NCBI RefSeq assembly: GCF_014651015.1
Contig: NZ_BMWB01000028.1
Coordinates: forward strand, 1-64,000
Direction: 5' to 3'
DNA length: 64,000 nucleotides
Source: Streptomyces xantholiticus
GTDB taxonomy: Bacteria; Actinomycetota; Actinomycetes; Streptomycetales; Streptomycetaceae
Shown: positions 16,240 to 24,619 of the stretch, piece after piece
Layout: every line of letters starts with the position of its first letter
Numbering within the stretch: the first letter of the stretch is position 1
Notes under the pieces: generated by a model
The model's database searches: none
What the model saw: only the letters and a program-made list of their open reading frames with translations
Told to the model about the DNA's origin: nothing
Program-made: the position numbers and the translations under genes

Positions 16240-16688
16240 CCGCGTCCGGCGGCTGGTCTGCACACCCGGATCTCGGTCCGTCGGTGATCCCGGTCTGTCC
16301 ACCTTGATCCGAGATGGTCGATGACCTCGGCCGGTGTCCGCAGCCGGATGCCGGGGCGCGATGGTGCAGCCGCGCCTCGCCAACCTCGACCGAACCCAGC
16401 CGATTGCATGCGGGTGGTGGAACGGACGACACCGAAGCAGCTGGCCGGCCTCGTATGTGGCACCGGGCGAAGGTGGACGAGGGCCGCCGGCAGCCGGTCC
16501 ACGAAGACCAACTTGTGCTTTGGCGCCGACGCCCACCGCCCGGCGACGTGGGCGCGATGTGATGCCGCCTGCTGCCGTTCACGACACAACGGGCCCAGGC
16601 CCGCGACGAGCTCACGGATCACATCGGGCGTCGGCCCCATGACCTGATGGCTCCGGATCATCGCTGCACATGCCTGGCTCTCCATCAC
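16240..16688 (-). pseudogene. IS5-family transposase remnant
   Basis: Minus-strand frames read PTPDVIRELVAGLGPLCRER, HKLVFVDRLPAALVHLR, CFGVVRST, then RPGIRLRTPAEVIDHLGS and TEIRVCRPAAGR. These are successive blocks of the N-terminal half of a Streptomyces IS5-family DDE transposase, where HKLVFVDRL...T-R precedes the first catalytic Asp region. Frameshifts occur between blocks and the C-terminal half is absent. It ends about 150 bases before the methyltransferase start. Confidence 0.65.
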
Positions 16689-16845
16689 AAGGCCGTGATC
16701 AACGATCAGGCGGCCGAAACGCCAACCCCACCATGCACGACCGCGTCGGCCCTCCGGGCATGTGGGTAACGATTACTCTGGATGGCTCGATTCTGCCCGA
16801 CGATCCTGTCCGAAAGTCACTAGAGGCAGAAGAAGGCGCAGGCCC

Positions 16846-17751
16846 ATGCGAAAAATGCCAGACCTACCCGAACTGGATCTGTCGGGCAATCACCTCGGCG
16901 CCATCCTTGAGGACGGGGACAACCCCTGGCTGACACTTGGCATCATGGACCGGATCGAGGACCCTGCGCTCCTGCACGAATGGGGGAGGATGCTGGACCT
17001 TCAGACCCGACTACTTGGCCCGAGAGAGGTGGAGTGGCTACGCGCCAAGGGCTTCGGTCGTGACTGTGCCGGCATCATCGAACCGGGCAGTGGTGACGGC
17101 CACTACGGCTCCTTCCTCGCGCGGAACTTCCCTGACGCTCGCATTCACGGTCTTGAGGCCAACGACAGCCTGGTTCGTCGTTTCGACACCGCTCGATGTC
17201 CCGAGAACTACGGCATCGACATCTGCAAAGTGGGCAACGATCCGCTACCTGCAGGACTTGCGCCTGGTTTCGATCAATGTTTCCTGCGCTTCGTCCTCCA
17301 ACATGTATCTGATCCGCGCCCACTGCTCAAAGCAGTCCACGACGCGCTGCCACAGGGAGGCAGGCTCTACATCATCGAAGAAGACCACTCTTTCTTCACT
17401 ACCGAGCCCTACTGGCTGCCCTACGCCCTGGCCACCGATGCATGGTCTCGGGTCTACGCAGCCGGAGGCAGCGACGGCGCCATGGGGCGCAAGCTCCCCG
17501 CACTCGTTGCCGAGGCGGGCTTCGAAGTAACCGATTTCGACCTCGTTCTACGCAACAACGTGGAGATGGGCAACGACTTCCTCGAGCTGTTCACCCAGGC
17601 CGCTCGCGTGCTGCACCTCACCAGCCCCGATCTGCTGAACGCCGAGGAACTTCGCAGCATCCGGGACGAGTTCCGGTTGGACCAGGACCGCCACGGCACG
17701 AGGTTCGTCGCGACATACCCACAGATTCTCCTGTGCGCCACCAAGTGCTGA
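16846..17751 (+). CDS. SAM-dependent methyltransferase, class I
   Basis: A 301-residue protein. The SAM-binding motif I is GIIEPGSGDGHYGSFLARNF at about residue 75. It is followed by an acidic loop (IHGLEANDS), FLRFVLQHVSDPRPLLKAVH (motif IV-like) and a GGRLYIIEEDHS strand. This matches class I methyltransferases of the UbiE/COQ5-like group. ATG at 16846 was chosen because AGAAGG lies nine bases upstream; the frame is open 28 codons further. The stop is 25 bases before the receiver gene, so it is probably the first gene of the signalling operon. The methyl acceptor is unknown. Confidence 0.75.
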   Translation: MRKMPDLPELDLSGNHLGAILEDGDNPWLTLGIMDRIEDPALLHEWGRMLDLQTRLLGPREVEWLRAKGFGRDCAGIIEPGSGDGHYGSFLARNFPDARIHGLEANDSLVRRFDTARCPENYGIDICKVGNDPLPAGLAPGFDQCFLRFVLQHVSDPRPLLKAVHDALPQGGRLYIIEEDHSFFTTEPYWLPYALATDAWSRVYAAGGSDGAMGRKLPALVAEAGFEVTDFDLVLRNNVEMGNDFLELFTQAARVLHLTSPDLLNAEELRSIRDEFRLDQDRHGTRFVATYPQILLCATKC

Positions 17752-17776
17752 CCGACGAAATCCGAAGGGTAGTTCC

Positions 17777-18346
17777 TTGCATACCAGCCTCGAGACCGTG
17801 ACTCCGCAGGTTCCCTCTAAAGTTCTGATTGTCGACGACGAGGAGGACGTCCATCAGATCACCAGAATCTCCCTGCGGTCGCTGTCCCACCGAGGAAGCC
17901 GCGTCAAGCTGGTGTCGGCCCGCTCCGCTGCCGAAGCGCGGCAATGCATGCGAGAACACCCGGATATTGCCGTCGTCCTCCTGGATGTCGTCATGGAATC
18001 GGATCACGCAGGCCTGGACGTGAGCAGGTTCATTCGTGAGCAGCTCGGCAACACCTTCGTTCGCATTCTCCTGCGCACCGGACAGCCCGGCCGTGCCCCC
18101 GAAGGGACAGTGGTCCAGGAGTACGAGGTTGACGGCTACCTGCCCAAGGCGGAACTGACCTCCACACGATTGGTCACCATGGTTCGTACCGCGCTCAAGG
18201 CGTACGACGAGCTGGTCGACCTGGAGTCGCGGCGCCACAGCCTGGAGACGGTTCACGAGAGTGTGCGCGAGCTGAACACCGATTCCACCTGGGCAGACTT
18301 CCGCTTGGAGGATGCCGGCACATTCGAGAGCGAGACCAAGCGTTGA
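17777..18346 (+). CDS. Stand-alone response-regulator receiver protein
   Basis: A 189-residue protein with one receiver domain and no DNA-binding output. KVLIVDDEEDVHQITRISL supplies the acidic pocket, and the phosphoacceptor Asp lies in VVLLDVVMESD near residue 70. ILRTGQPGRAPEGTVVQEYE followed by VDGYLPKAELT holds the conserved Lys; this unusual stretch is typical of receivers linked to DUF3369. It probably begins at TTG 17777 after a GAAGGG box. The receiver of the next gene is related, so the two may share one phosphoryl source or form a relay. Confidence 0.8.
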   Translation: MHTSLETVTPQVPSKVLIVDDEEDVHQITRISLRSLSHRGSRVKLVSARSAAEARQCMREHPDIAVVLLDVVMESDHAGLDVSRFIREQLGNTFVRILLRTGQPGRAPEGTVVQEYEVDGYLPKAELTSTRLVTMVRTALKAYDELVDLESRRHSLETVHESVRELNTDSTWADFRLEDAGTFESETKR

Positions 18347-18369
18347 GCGGCGAGGAGCACAGGACGCAG

Positions 18370-20151
18370 ATGGCACGAGAGAACGCATGGCGGGTCCTGG
18401 TCGTCGACGATGATCCCGACGTTCATGCCGTCACCCGGCTGGTGCTGAAGAACAAGCTCTGGCGAAACCAAGGTTTCGAGCTGACCAGCGTTCACAGCCA
18501 GGCCGAGGCCGAGAGCCTGCTGGCCAGTGGAGTCTCCTATCACGTTGCAGTTGTCGACGTTGTCATGGAGAAACAGGAATCCGGACTGGAACTGTGCAGC
18601 ACCATCCGATCGACGTGCCCGCGTTCTACGCGCATCATCCTGCGTACCGGTCAAGCGGGCTCCGTCCCGGAGGAGACGGTTCTCAACGAGTACGACATCG
18701 ATTACTATTTGCACAAGCTGGACATGGATCCGGCCAAGCTCTTCTCCGTCGTACGCGCCTGTCTCCGCAGCTCGCAAGACATCTCGACCCTCCTGGCCTA
18801 CGGCAAACAGCTCCAGAGCTTCACGAAAGCACTTCAGCGCGTCAGCACTGCGGACGACCTCAAGGTTTTCATGGGCGAAGCCCTGCAGTTCCTGGAGTTG
18901 AAGCACAACTGCACTGCCGTTTTCAACTACGACCTGTATGCCGAGTCGGACGCTGTCATCGGCACAGGTAAGTCGCTCTACCTGGATGTTCAGCGTCCCC
19001 GCTTCCATGCCGCATTGCGTGCCGGCCACGAGCAACGTCTGAAATTGATGAGTGAACACCCGGGCCCACTATTGGGCCTGGAGGATGGCCACTACGTGAT
19101 CCTCTTCGAGGCGCGGGAAGGGGATGGAGGAGCCGCTCAAATCCCCCGACCGGCCGCGGCGGCCACGGGCAACATCGCTGTGCCCCCTGCCCTGGGCGGC
19201 CTCGTGTTCGTCACCAATGCCGAGACGATCTCGGACAACGCCCGACGTGACCTGGTTGCTGACGCCCGGATCTTTATCGAGAACTGGTGTATCGCCTACT
19301 CCACGTTGCGCCTTCGCGAGCGACTGGCCCAGGAGCAGATGCTGCGCGACCGGATGTACCACGACCGTCTGGAGAGCATCGCGGCCATGGTGACGGGCGT
19401 CGCACACGAGTTGAATACCCCGCTGGGCGTAGCCCGTACGGCCGGATCTGTCATCGGAGACCTGACCACAGAGTTTGTGAGTTCAGCCGTTTCTGACGGT
19501 TCTTCTGCCATACATGAAGAGGAACTGGTGTCGGACCTGAGCGAGTCGATCCGGCTGATGAACAAGAACCTGGACCGCGCCCACCGGCTCATCCAGAGCT
19601 TCCGCTCGTTGTCGACGTCCCAGATGTCTGACCAACGGATCGAGACCGACATCAAGGCAATCATCGACGACTGTGTGGAGACCATCGGGCCAGAGCTGAA
19701 GAAGGGCCACCTCAGCGTGACGGTCACGGCCGCGCCTGCTGAGGACCTTCGGTGGAACGGCTATCCCGGGCACCTCAGCCAGGTCCTCGTCAACCTCCTG
19801 CAAAACGCCATCCGTTATGCATATGAGCCGGGCGAGGGCGGAACGGTGACCATCGACATCAGCCGCCGCCCGAGTAACGGCGGTTTCCGAGTCGTTTTCG
19901 CCGACCAGGGGCGCGGAGTAAGCGAAGAGATCAAGCCGCGCATGTTCGAGCCCTTCGTGACGTCAGGCCGGGAGATCGGCGGCACGGGTCTGGGCCTGGC
20001 GATCATCCGCAACATCATGGCCAATATCCTGGGCGGCTCCATCGTTTGCGATACCGCTCCGGGCAAGGGCACCAGATTCGTCATCGACCTTCCGCTCGTG
20101 TGCGAGGAGAAGCCCAGCGGCGCCATGCCCGAGGCCTTCTCCCTGGCCTGA
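18370..20151 (+). CDS. Hybrid receiver-histidine kinase (REC-DUF3369-like-HisKA-HATPase)
   Basis: A 593-residue signalling protein. The N-terminal receiver has LVVDDDPDVHAVTRL, phosphoacceptor in VAVVDVVMEKQ, and the RTGQAGSVPEE...DYYLHKLDM stretch. A middle domain of about 200 residues is DUF3369/GAF-like. The kinase core carries the phospho-His in GVAHELNTPLGVA near residue 345, an N box (NLLQNAIRYAYEP), and G boxes DQGRGV and GGTGLGLAII. No membrane segment is present, so it is cytosolic. ATG at 18370 is preferred; a TTG at 18343 overlapping the upstream stop is the alternative. It likely exchanges phosphate with the lone receiver before it. Confidence 0.85.
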   Translation: MARENAWRVLVVDDDPDVHAVTRLVLKNKLWRNQGFELTSVHSQAEAESLLASGVSYHVAVVDVVMEKQESGLELCSTIRSTCPRSTRIILRTGQAGSVPEETVLNEYDIDYYLHKLDMDPAKLFSVVRACLRSSQDISTLLAYGKQLQSFTKALQRVSTADDLKVFMGEALQFLELKHNCTAVFNYDLYAESDAVIGTGKSLYLDVQRPRFHAALRAGHEQRLKLMSEHPGPLLGLEDGHYVILFEAREGDGGAAQIPRPAAAATGNIAVPPALGGLVFVTNAETISDNARRDLVADARIFIENWCIAYSTLRLRERLAQEQMLRDRMYHDRLESIAAMVTGVAHELNTPLGVARTAGSVIGDLTTEFVSSAVSDGSSAIHEEELVSDLSESIRLMNKNLDRAHRLIQSFRSLSTSQMSDQRIETDIKAIIDDCVETIGPELKKGHLSVTVTAAPAEDLRWNGYPGHLSQVLVNLLQNAIRYAYEPGEGGTVTIDISRRPSNGGFRVVFADQGRGVSEEIKPRMFEPFVTSGREIGGTGLGLAIIRNIMANILGGSIVCDTAPGKGTRFVIDLPLVCEEKPSGAMPEAFSLA

Positions 20152-20178
20152 TTCACCTCAAAGGGAAAACTGACCTTC

Positions 20179-20610
20179 ATGCCTATATCCACAGACTCTG
20201 CCGAATCGATCCACCAGAAGGTGACCATGGTTCATGCCATGATGCTCGTCTGCTTCATCGACGGACCTATGGCATCGCAGCAGATTGCGTTGATCGAGTC
20301 GTATGCAAAAGGCCTGCCGGAGTTCCACGGGCGGGACTTCCAGCAGTACTACCAGGCTGCCAAGGTCAAGGCCACCGAAGCCCGTGGCAGTCTGGACCGG
20401 GCCATCGCCTTCGTCAGCGCCGTCGAATCCAAGGAGCTGCGGCACAAGACCTTCCACTGTTGCCTTGAGCTGGCACACGCAGCCGGAGTGCCGAGTGGCG
20501 CGCAGGAGAGCCTGTTGGCCGCCATCCGGGACACTCTCGAAATCGAGAGCGAACTCGCCCACACGATGCAGGAGGTCATCGCGGCGAAGTTCGATCACAC
20601 AATCTTGTGA
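20179..20610 (+). CDS. TerB-like protein
   Basis: A 143-residue all-helical protein. MVHAMMLVCFIDGPMASQQI followed by ALIESYAKGLPEF near the N-terminus and CCLELAHAAGVPSGAQESLL near residue 95 match the paired metal-binding-type helical repeats of the TerB/DjlA-N superfamily (pattern A-D/IDG...E...I...L). TerB proteins occur with tellurite resistance and signalling modules and are thought to link stress sensing to membrane complexes. It starts 27 bases after the hybrid kinase stop and closes the operon. No ter partners are in the window. Confidence 0.7.
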   Translation: MPISTDSAESIHQKVTMVHAMMLVCFIDGPMASQQIALIESYAKGLPEFHGRDFQQYYQAAKVKATEARGSLDRAIAFVSAVESKELRHKTFHCCLELAHAAGVPSGAQESLLAAIRDTLEIESELAHTMQEVIAAKFDHTIL

Positions 20611-20686
20611 GAGGCGTGGGCGATCTCATCATCGACGTCGCCAGGGCCCGGCGATCGGCGCCCTGATCCACCTCACGACGCGTTAG

Positions 20687-20708
20687 TACTCCAGCTGCGG
20701 ATCGCGAT
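20687..20708 (+). repeat. Inverted repeat, left copy (pairs with 23043-23064)
   Basis: TACTCCAGCTGCGGATCGCGAT here is the near-perfect reverse complement (20 of 22) of the sequence at 23043-23064. The pair bounds the segment containing the kinase-like resistance gene, the IS701 remnant and the thioesterase. This suggests terminal inverted repeats of a mobile element or of two solo ends. Confidence 0.5.
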
Positions 20709-20784
20709 TCGTAGTGCGGGCCGGGTGGCGGCAGCGCCGGCTTGGGCTTGGTGACTGCGGCGGGCTGGCGCGTAGGGTGCCGGG

Positions 20785-21780
20785 ATGATCGCGATGCCAG
20801 AGGAGTTCGCACAGAGCACTGTCGACCGCGAGGGGGAGGTCGGGGAGGCATGGCTCGCCGAGCTGCCCGGGCTCGTGGAGGAGTTGCTGGGGCGCTGGGG
20901 GTGCGTGCCGGATGGGGCGGTCATGCACGGGGGTGTTGGCGTCATCGTTCCGGTACGGCGGCGGGCTGAGGAGAGCGCCGTGCTGAAGGTGTCGTTTCCG
21001 CATCCCGGCAACGTCCATGAGCCGGATGCGTTCGTTGCGTGGGACGGGCGCGGCGCCGTCCTGCTGCATGAGCGCGACGACGAACTGTTCGCGATGCTGC
21101 TGGAGCGGGTTCAGCCGTCGACCCTGGCGGAGGTCGAGGACGGTGACGAGGTGGTGACGGTCGCCGGGCGGCTCAATCGCCGCCTGGCCATCCCCGCACC
21201 GCCCGGCCTGCCCCGGCTGCGTGAGCAGGCCGATGCGTGGGAGGAGCAGTTGCGCAAGGACGCCGAGGAGCTGGCGCATGCATTGCCGCGTCAGGTGCTG
21301 GATGTCGCCGTGGGGACCGTTCGGGAGCTCGGTCGGGCCCAGCCGGACACGCTCATCCATGGCGACCTGCATGCACGGAACATCCTGCGTGCCGGCCGAG
21401 AGCCGTGGCTGGCTGTCGACCCCAAGGGGTACGTGGGAGATCCCGCCTACGACGGCGGCACACTGTTGAAGTCCCGCGCGCTGACGCTCCTTGAAGCGGA
21501 TGACCTGAGCAAGGCTGTCCACCGCGTCTTGGACGTCTTCGCAGAGGCCGCGGAACTCGACCGTGAACGCGTCCAGCGGTGGGCCCAGTTCCATGCCGTC
21601 CAGGCTGCATTCTGGGGTCGTCGTCACGGTTTTCGTATCGCCCGCCGTGGACCACGTCTGGACTGGCTCACCGAGTTCGCCGACCGCCTGGCGGAGTTGC
21701 TCACCGAACGCGCTGCCGGGCCGCGGGGCTCGGCGAGGACACCGTCTTCGCGACCAAGCCGGACCGGGCCCTCAGGATGA
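20785..21780 (+). CDS. Aminoglycoside/hydroxyurea phosphotransferase-like protein, 3' end replaced by IS DNA
   Basis: A 331-residue kinase of the APH(6)/hydroxyurea-phosphotransferase type. It shows the ATP-side LKVSFPHP strand, a WDGRGAVLLHERDDELFAML hinge region, the catalytic loop LIHGDLHARNIL with Asp near residue 194, and the metal-binding DPKGYVGDPAYD. The family phosphorylates streptomycin-like antibiotics or hydroxyurea. From about residue 312 the sequence becomes low-complexity Ser/Arg/Pro because the frame runs into IS701 DNA near 21725, so the native C-terminus is lost. The core looks complete. A TAGGGT -10-like box 12 bases before the ATG suggests a leaderless transcript. Confidence 0.75.
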   Translation: MIAMPEEFAQSTVDREGEVGEAWLAELPGLVEELLGRWGCVPDGAVMHGGVGVIVPVRRRAEESAVLKVSFPHPGNVHEPDAFVAWDGRGAVLLHERDDELFAMLLERVQPSTLAEVEDGDEVVTVAGRLNRRLAIPAPPGLPRLREQADAWEEQLRKDAEELAHALPRQVLDVAVGTVRELGRAQPDTLIHGDLHARNILRAGREPWLAVDPKGYVGDPAYDGGTLLKSRALTLLEADDLSKAVHRVLDVFAEAAELDRERVQRWAQFHAVQAAFWGRRHGFRIARRGPRLDWLTEFADRLAELLTERAAGPRGSARTPSSRPSRTGPSG

Positions 21781-22518
21781 TCGAACGGTTCTGGGACGCC
21801 GGACACCGCGTTGGCCGGGTCAGGGGTGACGAGGTCCATGGCGGCAACCCGAGACTGCGTGCGGCGCTGGAGGAGCGCGGCATCGGCTATGTCCTTGCCG
21901 TTGCCTGCTCGGCCGAAATGGCCACTGGTGCGGGCACGTTCCGCGCCGATGTCCGGGTGAAGAAGGTGACGAAGCGGGCCTGGCAGAAAGTATCGGCCGG
22001 ACGCGGTGCGAAGGGACAACGGTTCTACGAGTGGGCAGTCCTCGACCTCGTCGACCCGATGCCGGGCAGCCACCAGCTCCTGATCCGCCGCAACCGCACC
22101 ACCGGCGAACTCGCCTATTACCGCTGCCACTCCACCGAGCCAGTCCCGCTGACCGTGCTGGTCAAGACCGCTGGTTCGAGGTGGCGTGTGGAAGAGACCT
22201 TCCAGGCCGAGAAAGGGCTGGCGGAAACTCGACGAGCACCAGGGCCGCCGCTACCGCTCTTGGACCCGCTGGGTCACCCTCGCGATGCTCGGCCACGCCT
22301 TCCTCCCGGTGGTCCGTGCCGACGAACACACCCGCACCCCCGCCCCGGACGGCCCGGTCCCGCTGTCCTGCAACGAGATCCAGTGCCTGTTCATCACCCT
22401 CACCGTGCAGACTCGCCACGACATGGCCTACCGGCTCGGCTGGTCGCACAGGCGACGGCTACATCAGCAGCGATCACGCACCAGCCATTACCGGCGACAA
22501 GCCGCATCCCAGACATGA
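21725..22518 (+). pseudogene. IS701-family transposase remnant, 5'-truncated and frameshifted
   Basis: Starting inside the kinase-like gene in another frame, codons read TVFATKPDRALRMIERFWDA, then GDEVHGGNPRLRAALEERGI and GYVLAVACSAE, followed by RWRVEETFQAEKGLAE. These are the second-Asp and catalytic-Glu regions of IS701 transposases. The first catalytic Asp is missing. A frameshift near 22225 moves the ending (RRYRSWTRWVTLAMLGHAFL) to another frame. The element is dead. Confidence 0.8.
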
Positions 22519-22545
22519 AGGTCACGATCTACGGCGGGGCACTCA

Positions 22546-22983
22546 TCAGGAAATGTTCTTGATCCGTGCGGTCGCGGTCGCCACGGCAACGGTCTTCCCG
22601 TTGGGGTCCACGAGTTCTCCAGCCAGAAAACACACCTCGTTGCCGCGTTGTACGACGCGCCCTCGTCCGACAAGACGTCCCGGGCGGGCAGGGCGGAGGA
22701 ACTGGACATGGAGATCCAAGGTTGGCGCGAACTGGCCGGCGGGCAAGGTCGCGACCAGCGCCGGACCCAACGTGTCGTCGAGCATGGCGGCCAGGAAGCC
22801 GCCTTGCACCACCCCTGCCGGGTTCAGGAACTGTTCGCCTGCCTGAAAGGCAACCTCGATGGTTCCCCGCTCCGGATCGACGGCGATCAATTCCCAGCCC
22901 AGGGTCACCGCCGCGGCCGGTGGCGGGATCCGCCCGTCCTGGACATCCCAGAACAGGCCCTGCCTATGTGCCTCCATGGTCAT
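22546..22983 (-). CDS. PaaI-type hotdog thioesterase
   Basis: A 145-residue single hotdog domain of usual PaaI length. The motif NPAGVVQGGFLAAMLDDTLG around residues 55-74 (consensus G-x-x-HGG-x-x-x-x-x-x-D) holds the catalytic Asp on the long helix; here Gln replaces the usual His before GG. Such enzymes hydrolyse acyl-CoA thioesters. ATG at 22983 is chosen; the frame extends upstream through unlikely sequence. It lies just past the IS701 remnant in the opposite orientation and inside the inverted-repeat pair, so it may have travelled with that block. Confidence 0.75.
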   Translation of the reverse strand: MTMEAHRQGLFWDVQDGRIPPPAAAVTLGWELIAVDPERGTIEVAFQAGEQFLNPAGVVQGGFLAAMLDDTLGPALVATLPAGQFAPTLDLHVQFLRPARPGRLVGRGRVVQRGNEVCFLAGELVDPNGKTVAVATATARIKNIS

Positions 22984-23042
22984 GGCGACGACCCTACGAC
23001 GCGGTAGCCGTCCCTGTCTCGCGGTCGGCCCTGACCAAGAAG

Positions 23043-23064
23043 ATCGCGATCTACAGCTGGAGTA
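23043..23064 (+). repeat. Inverted repeat, right copy (pairs with 20687-20708)
   Basis: ATCGCGATCTACAGCTGGAGTA is the reverse complement of the left copy with two mismatches. It lies outside the thioesterase start and about 80 bases before the IS1380 remnant, so it could belong to either the IS701-bearing block or that element. Confidence 0.5.
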
Positions 23065-23138
23065 TTGGGTTGAGCTCATCGTCTGCCCGATGACTGGAAA
23101 GCTCCGCCGGCCCGCAACGCGCTCGTCCCGTAACCCGC

Positions 23139-23480
23139 TCACATCCCGCCCGAGCTGCGGAAGGCCCCGGTCGCCGGCCTGCTGCGGCCGGGCAACGCGG
23201 GCAGCAACAACGCCGTCGGCCGGCGCCGGCCCAGCTGCCGAAGAAGGACCGGTGCGGACGCCGCACCCTGATTCGTACCGATTTCGGCGGCGCCAAGCAT
23301 GACTTCCTGAAGTGGCTGACCGCCCGCGGACGGTTGTCGTATCCGGTAGGCATGGTGGTCACTTACGCCATCCGCCGGACCGTGCTGAAGGACCCGCTTC
23401 TGAGTGGACCCCAGCCGTAGAGCCGGACGGCGAGATCCCGCGACGGCGCCTGGGTCTTCCCCCGAACGGCCTGGTCCCGT
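23139..23480 (+). pseudogene. IS1380-family transposase remnant
   Basis: Frames contain RKAPVAGLLRPGNAGSNNA, then RTDFGGAKHDFLKWLTARGR, SYPVGMVVTYAIRRTVLK and, in another frame, EWTPAVEPDGEIPRR. These match the middle of Streptomyces IS1380 transposases in order, including the RTDSAG-type catalytic Asp strand (here RTDFGG). Several frameshifts separate the pieces and both ends are missing. Confidence 0.7.
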
Positions 23481-23780
23481 CTCCCGCCCTTTCAGCGGGA
23501 CCTCAAACTCTTCGGCGGGGCGTTCGCTGATCATGACCGGGTGTTGCAACGACTCCTGGAACCCAAGGACCCGGTGGCGGGCCGCCCGATGTGCGTGGAC
23601 GCCAGGCACACCCGCGCGCGGACGGGCAGGAGGAGTAGCGGTTGCTCTGCCGCGAGCATCGCGTGCCCCCGATGCTGGATCCCTGCCGGCTGCCTCGAAT
23701 CCCCTCGCGGGGGGCCAGACAGCTCAAGCAGCGCCGCCGCTCACTCGCAGCCATGCCGTCCAGAAGAGGAATGCACGACG
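23481..23780. other. Gap before the exported CBM-like gene
   Basis: Joins the IS1380 remnant to the exported-protein gene. The frame upstream of that gene is open across it but reads as non-coding Ser/Arg/Pro-rich sequence. No feature beyond the AGAGGA ribosome-binding site at 23764-23769. Confidence 0.3.
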
Positions 23781-24383
23781 ATGAAGAGATCCCGCCGATT
23801 CAGCCCCCTGGCCAGGACACCGAAGGCGCTGGGTGTACTGGCCGCCGTCTCGGTACTGGCCGCCGGCGCGCTTACGGGCGCCGTGCCCGCGAGCGCGAAC
23901 GGAGCGCTCCTGGTCAACCCGGGCTTCGAGAGCGGCCCGTGGGGGTGGTCTTCGGTCACCACCGACTTCAACTACCAGACCGTCAACAACTCCCCCTACC
24001 CCGCCGCGCATGCGGGCACCGGCAAGGCGGTGCTCGGCGCAAGCGGCCGGTACGGCATGGAACGCATCTCCCAGCGCGTCACCCTGGCCGCAGGCCAGGG
24101 GTACGCCCTGTCGTTCTGGACGCACATCCGGCGGCAACCCGTCGAGCATGTCGCCTTCCGTCAGCTCGAGGTGACGCTTTCGTCGGGGGGTGTCCACCAA
24201 ACCGTCGTCACGCGCACGAACAAGGACTGGAACACCGGGTACGAGCGCATTTCCGTGCCCGTTCCCAGCCAGTGGGTTTCGTCGGCACCGCGAGAGATGA
24301 CGATTTCCTTCACGGTCACCGAGGACATGTACAACCAGACGCCCATCCTCATCGACGACGTGTCACTCGACCCGATGGGATGA
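23781..24383 (+). CDS. Exported carbohydrate-binding-module-like protein
   Basis: A 200-residue exported protein. The leader is MKRSRRFSPLARTPKALGVL through an Ala-rich core to PASANG. The mature domain begins LLVNPGFESGPWGWSS, the hallmark opening of CBM4/9/22-type jelly-roll domains, and ends TPILIDDVSLDPMG, the matching last strand. A jelly-roll binding domain alone, without an attached catalytic domain, is unusual but known. It may bind polysaccharide or cell wall. ATG at 23781 starts the signal peptide, with AGAGGA eleven bases upstream. Confidence 0.7.
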   Translation: MKRSRRFSPLARTPKALGVLAAVSVLAAGALTGAVPASANGALLVNPGFESGPWGWSSVTTDFNYQTVNNSPYPAAHAGTGKAVLGASGRYGMERISQRVTLAAGQGYALSFWTHIRRQPVEHVAFRQLEVTLSSGGVHQTVVTRTNKDWNTGYERISVPVPSQWVSSAPREMTISFTVTEDMYNQTPILIDDVSLDPMG

Positions 24384-24619
24384 CGGGCGGCGACGTCGTC
24401 GATCGGGCGGACGTAGCAGTGGGGTTGTGGCCCAGCAGCAGGGGAGGACCAACGGGGTCACACACGCTGGATCGATGATCGGGGCAAATGACCTTAGTGA
24501 AGGAAACCACCTGCGATTCCACAGACAGATCTGGGAAAAAAGGGGCATGGTGATGAAGGTGGACCCGCCGGATAACAGGGCGGACGTCGACTCCTCGGGT
24601 CAAGGCCTCCTACTGAGGA
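24384..24619. other. Intergenic, no gene seen
   Basis: Between the CBM-like gene and the convergent pseudogene. A plus-strand frame (24427-24747) is open but overlaps the pseudogene antisense and shows no family motif. No strong hairpin was found. Confidence 0.3.

Noticed and set aside
16012..16536. Minus-strand 174-codon frame as a possible gene
   Set aside because: The same DNA read in neighbouring frames gives consecutive IS5 transposase blocks, so this is a decayed element.
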